From the IMG/VR virus record IMGVR_UViG_3300025927_000014, positions 1 to 41,355 of that record: DNA of 41,355 bases, one strand, 5' to 3'. This stretch comes from a virus. The notes below the pieces were generated by a model, which ran no database searches, was not told the DNA's origin, and saw only the letters and a program-made list of their open reading frames with translations. Positions 9,001 to 17,501 of this stretch are shown here, piece after piece. How positions within the stretch are numbered: position 1 is the first letter of the stretch; each line of letters starts with the position of its first letter. The position numbers and the translations under genes were made by a program.

Positions 9001-11343
9001 CTCCGCACCATCTGGTTCCAGGACATCCGACCGTACGCCGGTGTCTACGACGAGGCCCGGAACACCGAAGCCCTGCGGGCGGCGTGGACCCACGCCATCG
9101 CGGATGATCCGGAGTACATCGAGCTGTGCACCTTCGGTGACCTGAAAGAGGGGTCCGACTTCCGGAACACCGAGTCGCGTGGGCTGGTTGGCCTCGACAT
9201 CTCTGCCTACTACGCCGCGTGGTGGAAGATCGGATCGCCGCCCGATATCCTCCGCGACGTCGCCTATCTGACGCACCGACAGGCCCCCCTGTCCGCCGTC
9301 CCGACTGGGCCACAGACCCAGACGATGCAACAGTGGAAGCCCCCACTCACGGGCGGGCGGCTCAACACGTCAACCCCTCGCGAGTCCGTCGAGGCGCTTG
9401 TGTTTCTGACCGCCCCCGCCGAGGTACGCATTACCAGCAACGGCACCACGCAGGCGTTCTCGGCGCCCGCGGGAATGTCGGCATGGCTAAAGGCCGCCGG
9501 GCTCGGCGCCGTCAAGGTTGAGGTCTGGCGCAACGGACTGAAGGTGGTCGACCTACCATCCCCGGTGGAGATCAAGACATCGTGGCAGAACGACCAGAGA
9601 GAATACGACGCCTTCGGTAGCATCCGCGGCACCACTGGTCAGCGCGCATCCTGGCCGCGGACCGTCACCACTCCACCGCCGTCCGGCGCTACCCCATGGC
9701 TGCCCTTTGAGTTGAACCAGACCGCGCTCAACCCACTGACCACCGGCAAGTGGACGCTCAGTCATCCGATGGACACCTACTACGTCTCCATCGACAACCC
9801 GCTCGACACGGTCCCGGACTACTGGGACAAGAACTGGATGTACTACCCACCGATCGGGGCGACGGGGCAGAACGTCTACGGCGGCCTGGCTCGGCAGCGG
9901 TACGCACGTCGACTGCGGCGACCCGAGGCATCCGGTCAGTTTGAGATCAAGGACTACCGCTGGGAGGTCCGCGCCGCCCGGTCGGCCGGGATCGATGCAT
10001 TCACCTACGCGGTCAGTCAGCGCCCGCCCGGCTCGATGTTCGTCCGGGTGCAACGCATGCTCACCGCATGCGCACAGGAGAACGCGATCAACTCGGTCAA
10101 GTTCTACTGCATCCCGTGGATTCTCGGGAACACCGGCGTCACCGGGCCGAAGCTGGCAGCCGGGCAGGTCATGTCGAACCAATTCGTGATCGACGCGGCC
10201 AACTACCTGGCCGGTTACTTCTCTCCGATGGTCAATGACCCGCTGTACGCCGGTGGGTTCTTGAAGATCAACGGCGAGGCCGTGTTCATGCCCTACAACG
10301 CGGAGGTAGCGCCGAACAACCAGGGGCTCACCTCGCCGCCCGCCGTCGGATCCTGGGGCGTCCTCTGGTGGCAGACCTTCCGGGATCGCATGGCCTCGCT
10401 GGGAACGCCGGTCCGGCTCTGGTTCACCCTGTCCTCCAGTGTGGCCACGCACTCGGCCAAGTTCGAGTCGCTGGCCTCAGCGATGGGCTGGTTCGGCTCC
10501 CGTGACTGGGCGCTCAATGCCAGCACCACCGGCACCAGCTACGGCGGTGCCAGGAGTTATCTGCAGGTCACTGCAGGACTGACGGCCCGCAACGACGGCG
10601 TGACCAAGATGCCGTACATCGCGCCCGTCTCCACGCAGGGGTATTACCCGCGCGGCAACACCGACAACACCGGCGGCTTCGGGTATATCTGGGAAGCCAA
10701 GGGCACCCAGAACTTGATCAACTCGTGGACGATCGGCGCCGTCAATCAATCTGGCGGCGTCGGCACCGAGATGGTCCAGGGCATCACCTGGAACGACGTG
10801 GCCGAAGGATCGCAGGTGTTCCCGTCGTCCGAGAGTGGTTGGCACTGGCTGGACCTGTTCCTGTACTTCAATATCAAGCACAAGACCGGCTCCTACCCGG
10901 TCATCGTGCGGGACGGCATCTACCTGACCCATCGCAAGCAGCAGACCACCGACAACCACGCGGGCGGCGGTGCCACCTACTCAGGCGTACAAACCAAGTT
11001 CGCCACTCGCTATCACGACCCGGCGACCGGCCATGCAGGCACGATCGAGTCCCCGATCCTGAACATCCTCGACGGCGTCGTATTCCTGACGGCGGCAGCG
11101 ACGGTGAATCTTGTGTCCGGCGGCGTGACGACGACGTTCTCTGCTCCGGCCGGGTTCAGCCGCTTCGAGTGCCCGCTCCGGCTGGGGACGCAGTCGGGCA
11201 CAGTAGTGCGCGCTGGCGTGACCGTCGCCAGTGTGACATCCCCGATCGTTGTCTCCGCGACTCAGGTCGTGGAGGATCTGACGTACTACGGCGCGTCGAG
11301 CTTCGCGGCGGTCCCTAGGCCCGTCCCCATTGTTGCGGATTAG
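6073..11343 (+). CDS. Giant tail spike: DNRLRE-like, SGNH hydrolase and two GH71/GH99-like glycosidase modules
   Basis: A 1756-residue protein built from recognisable modules. Residues 1-185 resemble a DNRLRE/CBM96 beta sandwich (LWALMHFTLP, TSSWSQATSW). Residues 235-360 form a beta domain shared with the protein at 13584. An SGNH/GDSL hydrolase follows: G372-D-S374, a GVGGTGY block near 406-412, N448 in GGVND, and D551/H554 in DTLHP. An Ig-like stretch spans about 590-700. Two TIM-barrel glycosidase-like modules cover about 717-1046 and 1237-1600, both starting with a YYPP-type motif and carrying CTFGDLKEGSDF and ITWNDVAEGSQVF; the latter resembles GH71 (TWNDYGES) and GH99-like enzymes. Each module is followed by a related beta sandwich. 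The likely role is binding, deacylating and cleaving host surface polysaccharide. Substrate is unknown; alpha-1,3-glucan is only suggested by GH71 similarity. Confidence 0.8.
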   Translation: MTTQTLDVDPDDHYLNSTTPSTAPAPTATIHSSDVLWALMHFTLPPAPAGEVLISASLVVRTTTSATSGSVPSHTISLTTSSWSQATSWAGNPAGVNMRPSLGTVLGTVPANTLTDTVYTIPLDIATIAPLAGSQFGMAINTATAGDSLQLWSSRAPVTANQPDLVLVYAAAGFTAVVTSEGLAKGATLAVPSGMTFPPKAQADALVAGPTISSTIGIATTISGAALIPPNDSRIRWRGATGFAAGPSGSTTVWAPNNRYSYAWNSPPVWGIEFVLNGTQVEASYQAASGAYSCFRIKIDGQRVTDLPVMTTTLTPAPTGGQRFMLKLTFGTSAVRRITIEGGYLPFGGLYAGVGSTVSAPPPFSTKVVVQGDSIVASSSETPGLGNGTWPLRLANYIGADEMFNVGVGGTGYLNTTPVTFINRIADLRVSATPAERANVIIFFGGVNDRTQTSGAITTAAQAVFDAAIAAEPQAEIYVFGCWVQAWPVPAANITVDNALKAAAAASGVPFASCTTGNCYNAAGTLIGTYEPIIRSTTDVANFIGNPGSTDTLHPNGAGNVRIAEWAREVLILMAGAPSPFVAAVSSIGTATARVASLIAPTVTPGRTLHSYDAVTLTATLPPGTSADIWERQQIAGVTVTIGGGFGSYSFIAPPTKTGTTITIQIRYQSGGVYSDWTTVSFPVERHQFWRREGGVDIPYLTEHGVSAPVDPSPNLFFALPDNYVGTKMLWAHYYPPYPVRLANVVADGVDIASSDYYVRNYINPVPLGSSEQQHIPYGGILRTRPMPLPVYTGPDTWQKDNARREIAAAIANGVDGFLCNSTNVAGDNTVRILALRDIAAAEFPGFYVTPMLDLSTASPLTAVPDASIATYVAGFANLASTKYLPDGRMIIGSFQGDTKSAAWWTSFMALLASSFNGLTIAVMGSYNSFQTATEAHKTVLYASGQWGYGADPNVQNTSAGLATEKAYAAARGIQNLRTIWFQDIRPYAGVYDEARNTEALRAAWTHAIADDPEYIELCTFGDLKEGSDFRNTESRGLVGLDISAYYAAWWKIGSPPDILRDVAYLTHRQAPLSAVPTGPQTQTMQQWKPPLTGGRLNTSTPRESVEALVFLTAPAEVRITSNGTTQAFSAPAGMSAWLKAAGLGAVKVEVWRNGLKVVDLPSPVEIKTSWQNDQREYDAFGSIRGTTGQRASWPRTVTTPPPSGATPWLPFELNQTALNPLTTGKWTLSHPMDTYYVSIDNPLDTVPDYWDKNWMYYPPIGATGQNVYGGLARQRYARRLRRPEASGQFEIKDYRWEVRAARSAGIDAFTYAVSQRPPGSMFVRVQRMLTACAQENAINSVKFYCIPWILGNTGVTGPKLAAGQVMSNQFVIDAANYLAGYFSPMVNDPLYAGGFLKINGEAVFMPYNAEVAPNNQGLTSPPAVGSWGVLWWQTFRDRMASLGTPVRLWFTLSSSVATHSAKFESLASAMGWFGSRDWALNASTTGTSYGGARSYLQVTAGLTARNDGVTKMPYIAPVSTQGYYPRGNTDNTGGFGYIWEAKGTQNLINSWTIGAVNQSGGVGTEMVQGITWNDVAEGSQVFPSSESGWHWLDLFLYFNIKHKTGSYPVIVRDGIYLTHRKQQTTDNHAGGGATYSGVQTKFATRYHDPATGHAGTIESPILNILDGVVFLTAAATVNLVSGGVTTTFSAPAGFSRFECPLRLGTQSGTVVRAGVTVASVTSPIVVSATQVVEDLTYYGASSFAAVPRPVPIVAD

Positions 11344-11354
11344 AGGAGCGCGCT

Positions 11355-11672
11355 GTGCCCCTGAATATCGGTTACATCGAGCTGGGTGGCAGTGGTGTCG
11401 TCGCTCGCGTCTACTACGACACCACCTTCACCCCAGTGGGTCCGGATCAACCCCTGATCGACGGGCCGCGCGGATGGTGTCTGGACCTGACGAACACCAG
11501 TGGAAAGGCAGCGCGGGTCACCATTGATGGGCTGACTGCGAACCCATTGACGGTGAACATCGGTGCAGGCGATCCGGTGACCAGTGGTGTCGGGCGTTCC
11601 CGCACTGCCGCGGAGCTGGCGGTATTCGGCTTCACCACTCGCGGCAACGCTGGCACCATCTCGATCCAGTAG
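11355..11672 (+). CDS. Small beta-rich virion protein
   Basis: A 105-residue GTG-start protein with a GAGGAG ribosome site at 11343-11348, eleven bases after the spike stop. Hydrophobic and polar residues alternate through most of its length (VVARVYYDTTF, CLDLTNTSGKAARVTIDGL), which suggests a beta sandwich. It has no signal peptide or membrane segment. No family is recognised. Position between a spike and a beta-sandwich tail protein suggests an accessory part of the adsorption apparatus. Confidence 0.6.
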   Translation: MPLNIGYIELGGSGVVARVYYDTTFTPVGPDQPLIDGPRGWCLDLTNTSGKAARVTIDGLTANPLTVNIGAGDPVTSGVGRSRTAAELAVFGFTTRGNAGTISIQ

Positions 11673-11682
11673 GCGATGACCA

Positions 11683-13098
11683 ATGGCGACGTGGATCAAC
11701 CATGTAGCAATCGCGGCACCCCGGAATGGGACCACGACGCACACGGTTGACCCGTCGTCCGGGACGGTGGTGACCGGCACACTGTTCACCCCAACTGCGG
11801 GAAGCCTGCTGGTAGTTTCGGTTGAGGGTGCAGTTACGAGCACCACTCCCGCCGGTTGGACACTGCCGTCCGGTGGGTCAGCGATCAACTTCACCGGTCT
11901 GTACGTCTGGTGGCGCACCGCCGCTGGTGGCGACACATTCTCGACCACGCACAACTCGGCGAACTACCCAGCGGTGTTCGATATCTACGAGTTCCCGGCG
12001 GGGTCGACATTCAGTGGCGCCGCCGCGTCGACAGCCGTCGCGTCCGGTGGTGCGGGACCTTCGGTGGCATCATTGACCGGCACGAACTTCATTATGGGCT
12101 CGGTCGGTAATGAGGCGTTCTCCACTTCATCGTCAGGCACCGTTGGGTGGGCGTCCGGGGTTGAAGCGATTGACACCCTGGCCGTCTTCGCGACCACCAG
12201 TGGCTACCTCTACTCGCTGACGTACCTCGAAGACTCAGCCCTGACGTCGTCGTCCATCGCGGCAACGATCAGCGGAGCGTCCAACCTGCAGGCCACCTAC
12301 GAGCGGCTGATGTTCGCGGTCAAGGTGTCCGGGGCGATCCCTGCAGCGATTGCACTCAGGGCCGCCGGGACCAGCACGGCAGTCGCCGCCACCGCAACCA
12401 CCTTGAACCCAGCAGTACCGGCAGGCACCACGACCGGTGACCTGTCCGTGCTGTGCGTGGAGGCCAAGCCGTACACCACCGCGATCACCACTCCCTCCGG
12501 CTGGACGAAGATCGGCGAGACCACCAATGGAACCACCGTGTCCGGCATCGACACGGGTTCCATGAAGGTCGCGATGTACGTCAAGGAATCAGCGACCCCT
12601 GGTGCCATCGGGGCGATCACCATGGCCACACCGGACTCCGCATGCGCGGTCATCCACTCCTACTCGAAGGACCCGTCCTACGCCTGGAACTACTCTGCGT
12701 TCACGACCGGTTCGCAGACAACCAACCAGGCCAACTACTCCGCGACCGGAGCCGCTGGCCTGGCGGTGGCCGCGGACGACTGGGTGGTCGCCGCGACCGC
12801 CGTGAACACCGACCTCGCGGTTGGTGGTCCATCCGCACAGAGCATCGGCGGCATGAGCGGAGCCACCCTCGCTGTCTCGGTGCGCACGGCGGGTACCTCC
12901 GACGGCCAGGGCCTGGTGACGACCGGCAACGACTCCCGGCTGATGGTGGTCGATGCCGACGTGACAGCGGGGTCCTCCAATTCCGCGCCGACGATGACCT
13001 ACACCCTCGGCAGCAGCTCATCGGGGGCGTCGATATGGCTACGGTTACGGGAAGTGGCCCCGTTCGTGCTGCTGATGTCACAGATGACCGGCTACTGA
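11683..13098 (+). CDS. Minor tail protein with two beta-sandwich modules
   Basis: A 471-residue protein made of two similar halves. Residues 1-215 and about 222-460 each begin with a Val/Ala/Thr-rich strand pair, then contain a PAGWT or PSGWT motif (STTPAGWTLPSGG; TTPSGWTKIGE), then aromatic strands and a C-terminal 'ERLMFAVKVSG' or 'ASIWLRLRE' strand. This layout is common in actinophage minor tail proteins. The same module, with PAGWTLLDQTDDG, is embedded in the Dit-like protein at 28314, so it appears to be a mobile tail-decoration domain. Function is likely structural or glycan-binding; no catalytic motif is visible. Confidence 0.65.
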   Translation: MATWINHVAIAAPRNGTTTHTVDPSSGTVVTGTLFTPTAGSLLVVSVEGAVTSTTPAGWTLPSGGSAINFTGLYVWWRTAAGGDTFSTTHNSANYPAVFDIYEFPAGSTFSGAAASTAVASGGAGPSVASLTGTNFIMGSVGNEAFSTSSSGTVGWASGVEAIDTLAVFATTSGYLYSLTYLEDSALTSSSIAATISGASNLQATYERLMFAVKVSGAIPAAIALRAAGTSTAVAATATTLNPAVPAGTTTGDLSVLCVEAKPYTTAITTPSGWTKIGETTNGTTVSGIDTGSMKVAMYVKESATPGAIGAITMATPDSACAVIHSYSKDPSYAWNYSAFTTGSQTTNQANYSATGAAGLAVAADDWVVAATAVNTDLAVGGPSAQSIGGMSGATLAVSVRTAGTSDGQGLVTTGNDSRLMVVDADVTAGSSNSAPTMTYTLGSSSSGASIWLRLREVAPFVLLMSQMTGY

Positions 13099-13108
13099 GG
13101 AGGACGAC

Positions 13109-13552
13109 ATGCCCAGATATTCGATGGGTGCGGTTGCGACCGGCGCCGGGAGCACCACGCTGCCGACGCAGGCCCTGGTCGGTGGATCCACGACGCGCCT
13201 TATGCTCCGTGAGTTGTCGATCGTCAACACTACTGCTGTCACTTGCACCTTCAAGTTGGTCAGGTTGACGGCAGCCGGAACGCCGGGCACCAGTCTCGGC
13301 GCCTCCCCGTACGTCACGGAAGGCGCGGCGGCGGTCGGCGTGGTTCGGCAGGTCTACACCAGCACCGCCCCCACGCAGGGTGCCGACCTCGGATATCGGT
13401 TCATCATCCCTGCCTCCATCGGCGCCGGGGTGGTGAGGACGTTCAACGAACCAGGCATCGCCGTGCCCATGGTGGCGGCGGCGGCATTGGCGCTGGTGGC
13501 CGACTCCGGGACGCCTCAGATATGCGCCATCGACTGGACCTGGGACGAATAA
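13109..13552 (+). CDS. Small virion structural protein
   Basis: A 147-residue protein starting at ATG with a strong GAGGAGG site at 13097-13103. It begins MPRYSMGAVATGAGSTTLP and ends in CAIDWTWDE. The pattern of a strand with 'LRELSIVNTTAVTCTFKLVRLTA', a loop with Pro/Gly, and an acidic aromatic C-terminus is typical of a family of about 130-150-residue phage structural proteins found near fibre genes. It is probably part of the tail-fibre complex. No enzyme motif is present. Confidence 0.6.
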   Translation: MPRYSMGAVATGAGSTTLPTQALVGGSTTRLMLRELSIVNTTAVTCTFKLVRLTAAGTPGTSLGASPYVTEGAAAVGVVRQVYTSTAPTQGADLGYRFIIPASIGAGVVRTFNEPGIAVPMVAAAALALVADSGTPQICAIDWTWDE

Positions 13553-13583
13553 TTCCCATCGCTAACTAGTGTCAGGATAAGAG

Positions 13584-16500
13584 ATGGCCGGGTTCATTCG
13601 GTACGGGGTACCGCACCCCCGGCCTGCCCAGCCAACCAATCGCTCACGCCTGATCCCTGCCGTCGCCGGTCCGGCGGCATTGCCCACCAAGCTCTCGTTC
13701 GAGCCGGTGGAGATCGCCGACACTCTGTCGACAGACGTGCCGACAGTCACTCCAACCGCGTCGACCACAACCACGATCGCCGGTGGCACGCTGGTTGCCC
13801 CGTCCGATTCCCGGATCCAGTACCGCGGCGCTGGCGGATTCGGGTTCGGTACTGGGTTCCCACTGACCACGGTTTACGCACCGAACTCCCGGTACGACAA
13901 CACTTATGCGACGCCGCCGGGGTTCTCGGTGACGTTCCAGCACACCGGCACCACGTTTGAGACGATGTATTACCTGTCCTCGACGTCCGGCTCGTGGCGC
14001 CTGAAAGTCGACGGCAAGCGGGTTACTGATCTGGCGCAGCCGCCGACCGGACTGAGCGCTGGCGGTCGACATCTCCGCAAGTTCGTGTTCCCGACCAGTG
14101 CGACCCGCGTCATCACCCTGGAGACCGGCTATCACCACTTCGGCGGGGTGTACGTCAACACCGCCACCGACACGATTGCCGCAGCTCCGGCGTTCAACGT
14201 CCGGGCCATCTTCGAGGGTGACTCGATTACCGGCGGCAGCGCGCAAACCACCGGGCTGATCAACGGCACCTGGCCTCTGCGGTTGTCCGACTACATCGGG
14301 GTGGACGACCCATGGAACGCGGCCCTCGGCGCTACGGGCTACATCGATCCCGGAACATCGGTCAAACTCAACGACCGGCTATCTGACGTCACATCCTGGG
14401 CACCTGACGTGGTGGTGGTCTGGGCCGGGTACAACGATATCGGGGAAACTGCTGGCACTGTTCAAACAGCAGCGACCACTTATCTGACCAACATCAAGAC
14501 GGCCCTACCTGCTGTCGAGATGTACGTCGTTGGCTGTTGGGTACCGATCGCCACCCCGACCGCCGGGATGATCACGGTGGACAACGAGGTGAAGGCCGCG
14601 GCGCTCGCAGTCGGCGTCCCGTTCATTTCCCCACTGACCGGCGACGTGTACGACAAAACCGGCTCGTTGATCATGAACATCGGCGAATGGGTCGATACAT
14701 CCGGCGATGTCGCCGCCTATATCGGCGCGGACAACGTCCACCCCAACGACGCCGGGAACGTCCGCATCGCTCAGATGATGCGGACCAGCTTGCTCCTGGC
14801 GTCGAAGGGTCTGGCGCAAGTTCTGGCCAGCCCGGTATCCACTACCGCGACCATCACTGCAGCCGGTTCTGTCAGCGCCGGTGGGGTCAGCAGCCCGGCG
14901 ACGGTCACGACTACGGCGACGGTCACCGCCAGCGGCGGCGGCGGTGCGGGCAGCACAACCACCGGCACCGCGACCATTACCTCCGCCGGTGTCGTCGGCA
15001 GATCCAGTGCCGCCGCGGTCACCGGCACGGCCACGGTCACCACCGCCGGAACCGTGGGCCTGAGCAGTGCCGGGACATCCACCGTCACTGCGACCGTGAC
15101 CCCTGCGGGTGTTGTTGGCCGCAGTACTTCCGCGCCCGTCCCGATCGCGTCAACGGTCACGGCCACCGGCACGGTCGCCACAAGCAGCGCCTCGACGGTC
15201 GCCGGGACCGCGACCGTCACCAATGCGGGTGTCGTCGGCAGGTCAACGTCGGCGACCGTCACGGCAGCCGCGGCGGTCACGTCAGCAGGCGTCGTCGGCG
15301 CGGTCGGTGCCGTCACGCTGGCGGTAACGGAATCCCTGACAGCGGCGGGCATCTCGGGTCTAGCAGGGGCCGCGACCCTAACTGCTACCGCCGCGGTCAC
15401 GAGCGCTGGTGTGATCGGCAAGTCCAGTGGCACCGCGGTCACCGCGACAGCAGTGACCAGCTCCGCGGGTGTGACGGGCACGTCCAGCGGTGCCAACGTT
15501 ACCGCCGCTGTCGCGACTACAGCCACCGGGTCGGCCGCGCTGTCCGGCGGCGCGATCATTGCTGCCACTGCATCGATCACGGTCGCGGGGGTTGTCGGGA
15601 CCAGTACCGGTGCTGCGATCACAACCACTGCAGCAGTGGCGTCGTCGGGTGTTGCCAGTTCCTCGTCCGGCGCCATTGTTTCCGCAGCGGCAACGGTCAC
15701 CACGGACGGGTCGGTAAACTTCAACCGCACCGCGAGCGTGCCGATCGTCGCGTCCATCAGTACTAACGGCGCCGTCGGCCGGGCAAGCACGGCAGTCATT
15801 AGCACCGCCGCCACGGTCACCACTGCCGGAACTCTCGGCGTCTCTTCGGCTGCCACTGTCGCCGTGACCGCCGCGGTCACCCCTGCGGGTTCCAGTGACC
15901 TGTCGCGCGGGGCAGCCGTCAATGCGGTTGCTGCCGTCGCGGCGGCTGGCACGGTCGGAAAGTCCAGCGGCACCCCGGTCACGACAGTGGCGACGGTAAC
16001 GACCGATGGGGTCGTCGGCCGGAGTAGTGCCGCGTCCATCGCGGCCACTGCGGCCGTCGCACCTACCGGGTCGGCCGACCTCAGCCGGGCCGCGACCGTC
16101 ACGGTTGCCGCGACCGTCACCACCAGTGGCGCCGCCGAACTGAGCCGATCGGCAACTCTGCCGATCACGGCAGTCGTAAACAGTGCGGGGAACGTCGCCA
16201 CCGCATCCGGGGTCAGCGTCACCACCGCGGCGACTGTCACATCGACCGGCTCTGCCAGCCGTTCCAGCGGCGCATCATTGACGTCGACGTTCAGCGTCAC
16301 GGCGGCCGGGGTCATTACCTCCGGCCTGGTCGCGTCGGCGTCCCGCCCAGTCACAGTGACCATCGCGGCGTCGGGCAACGTCGCCACCGCCTCCGGGGCG
16401 ACCGTCACTACCACTGCCACACTGACGGCGACCCGCGCCCTCGGCCTGTCGTCTGCCGCGACCGTCCCGGTCACGGCCACCGCTACGGCGACCGGTAGTG

Positions 16501-17498
16501 CGTCTCGCAGCACGACGGCCACGGTTACCGCAACGGCGGCGGTAACGGCGGCCGGTGTCACGGGTGGAGCGGTGGGGGTGTCGCTGACACCCGTCGCAAC
16601 CGTCGCAGCGGCGGGTGCAACCGGAGTCTCCGGTACGGCGGCCATCGCCGCAGCCGCCACTATCACCAGCGACGGGACCATTACTCCCGGCCTGACCCGC
16701 TCAACCACGGTGACTGCCTCTGTCGCCGTCACCGTCGCAGGCACTGTTGCGACCAGTTCTGGCAGCACTGTCACGACAACGGCCACCACTACTGCAGTCG
16801 GGTCGGCCGCAGGTTCCCGGACGGCATCCGTCCCGGTCAGTGCTTCGGTGATCGCCGCCGGACAGGTCAAAGCTACAGCCGGGACGTCGGTCTCAACGAC
16901 GGCAGCCGTTACCATCGTCGGCCTCCTCGGGGCGCCCGGTGGCACCGTTCTCACCGCAGCGGCCGTCATCGCTGCCAGCGGTCAGGTCGCGACCGTAGCA
17001 ACGGTGACCTTGCCGGTGGTCGCGACCACCACGGCTGCTGGCGGAGTCGGCACGTCCACTCCGGCGCCTGGGGTCATCACCGCCACGGTGGTCGCCGCCG
17101 GTGTGGTTGGCGTCAGTGCCGCCGCCGCGATCACCGTCGGGGTCGGTATCACTGTCACCGGCGAGCGGACCGGCGGCAGTGCGAGCCTTGTCGTTGCTGC
17201 GACCATCTCGGCCAACGGTCAGGTGCTCGCCATCTCCAGCGTCTCTCTGGTCGTCGGCGCCAGTGTCACCGGTGATGGCGTCGCGCGTGGGCTCGCCGTA
17301 TTCAAGGGGCCGGTCATCACGGTTGGCTCGCCCAGCAGCGCCGGACCGAGTATCGGTGGGCCGGGTCGACACGGACCCACGGTCGGTGTCCCGCGTGGCG
17401 ACCGGATCATTGGAGGACCGGGTCGCCACGGACCCAGCGTTGGTGGCCCACATGGAGTGCGAACAGTTGGCGACCCCGTCGACGTCAGTAGAGGATGA
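13584..17498 (+). CDS. Long tail fibre with SGNH hydrolase head and about 41 20-residue repeats
   Basis: A 1304-residue protein. Residues 70-205 form a beta domain paralogous to one in the spike at 6073 (SDSRIQYRG here, NDSRIRWRG there; KVDGKRVTDL here, KIDGQRVTDL there). An SGNH hydrolase follows: G212-D-S214, GATGY near 252-256, N284 in GYND, and D383/H386 in DNVHPND; the active-site set is complete. From about residue 416 to 1235 the sequence is Ala/Thr/Val/Ser/Gly only and repeats every 20 residues, with a core like ATVTxAGVVGRSSxATVT. The last 65 residues are Gly/Pro-rich with two GGPGRHGP units. The likely architecture is an enzymatic domain on a long beta-structured shaft. Attachment end and receptor end cannot be assigned from sequence. 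Confidence 0.8.
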   Translation: MAGFIRYGVPHPRPAQPTNRSRLIPAVAGPAALPTKLSFEPVEIADTLSTDVPTVTPTASTTTTIAGGTLVAPSDSRIQYRGAGGFGFGTGFPLTTVYAPNSRYDNTYATPPGFSVTFQHTGTTFETMYYLSSTSGSWRLKVDGKRVTDLAQPPTGLSAGGRHLRKFVFPTSATRVITLETGYHHFGGVYVNTATDTIAAAPAFNVRAIFEGDSITGGSAQTTGLINGTWPLRLSDYIGVDDPWNAALGATGYIDPGTSVKLNDRLSDVTSWAPDVVVVWAGYNDIGETAGTVQTAATTYLTNIKTALPAVEMYVVGCWVPIATPTAGMITVDNEVKAAALAVGVPFISPLTGDVYDKTGSLIMNIGEWVDTSGDVAAYIGADNVHPNDAGNVRIAQMMRTSLLLASKGLAQVLASPVSTTATITAAGSVSAGGVSSPATVTTTATVTASGGGGAGSTTTGTATITSAGVVGRSSAAAVTGTATVTTAGTVGLSSAGTSTVTATVTPAGVVGRSTSAPVPIASTVTATGTVATSSASTVAGTATVTNAGVVGRSTSATVTAAAAVTSAGVVGAVGAVTLAVTESLTAAGISGLAGAATLTATAAVTSAGVIGKSSGTAVTATAVTSSAGVTGTSSGANVTAAVATTATGSAALSGGAIIAATASITVAGVVGTSTGAAITTTAAVASSGVASSSSGAIVSAAATVTTDGSVNFNRTASVPIVASISTNGAVGRASTAVISTAATVTTAGTLGVSSAATVAVTAAVTPAGSSDLSRGAAVNAVAAVAAAGTVGKSSGTPVTTVATVTTDGVVGRSSAASIAATAAVAPTGSADLSRAATVTVAATVTTSGAAELSRSATLPITAVVNSAGNVATASGVSVTTAATVTSTGSASRSSGASLTSTFSVTAAGVITSGLVASASRPVTVTIAASGNVATASGATVTTTATLTATRALGLSSAATVPVTATATATGSASRSTTATVTATAAVTAAGVTGGAVGVSLTPVATVAAAGATGVSGTAAIAAAATITSDGTITPGLTRSTTVTASVAVTVAGTVATSSGSTVTTTATTTAVGSAAGSRTASVPVSASVIAAGQVKATAGTSVSTTAAVTIVGLLGAPGGTVLTAAAVIAASGQVATVATVTLPVVATTTAAGGVGTSTPAPGVITATVVAAGVVGVSAAAAITVGVGITVTGERTGGSASLVVAATISANGQVLAISSVSLVVGASVTGDGVARGLAVFKGPVITVGSPSSAGPSIGGPGRHGPTVGVPRGDRIIGGPGRHGPSVGGPHGVRTVGDPVDVSRG
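14829..17300 (+). repeat. Coding tandem repeat, 60-bp period, about 41 copies
   Basis: Within the fibre gene the DNA repeats with a 60-base unit (20 codons). Successive units start at nearly the same phase from about 14940 to 16250; a few short indels shift the phase later. Units are diverged at DNA level but keep GTCACC/GCGACG-type Val-Thr/Ala-Thr codons and a GCCGGT or GCGGGT (Ala-Gly) turn. Divergence at third positions with conserved protein pattern suggests selection on the protein. Confidence 0.85.
17355..17450 (+). repeat. Two Gly-Pro-Arg-His units at the fibre C-terminus
   Basis: Two copies of a 57-base unit begin at 17355 and 17412. Both encode GGPGRHGP followed by TVG or SVG, giving a 19-residue period distinct from the 20-residue Ala/Thr/Val repeats before it. 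Confidence 0.7.
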
Positions 17499-17501
17499 GA
17501 C

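Noticed and set aside
9553-10452. 299-residue minus-strand frame opposite the spike
   Set aside because: It lies within the second glycosidase-like module, which has strong plus-strand evidence.
14771-16969. A 732-residue open frame on the minus strand under the repeats
   Set aside because: It mirrors the GC-rich 60-bp repeats in the opposite frame, is low-complexity Val/Ala/Thr, and has no independent support. The plus-strand protein has clear SGNH motifs.
14829-17300. CRISPR-like array
   Set aside because: The period is 60 bp, but there are no unique spacers separating identical repeats; the unit is coding throughout.
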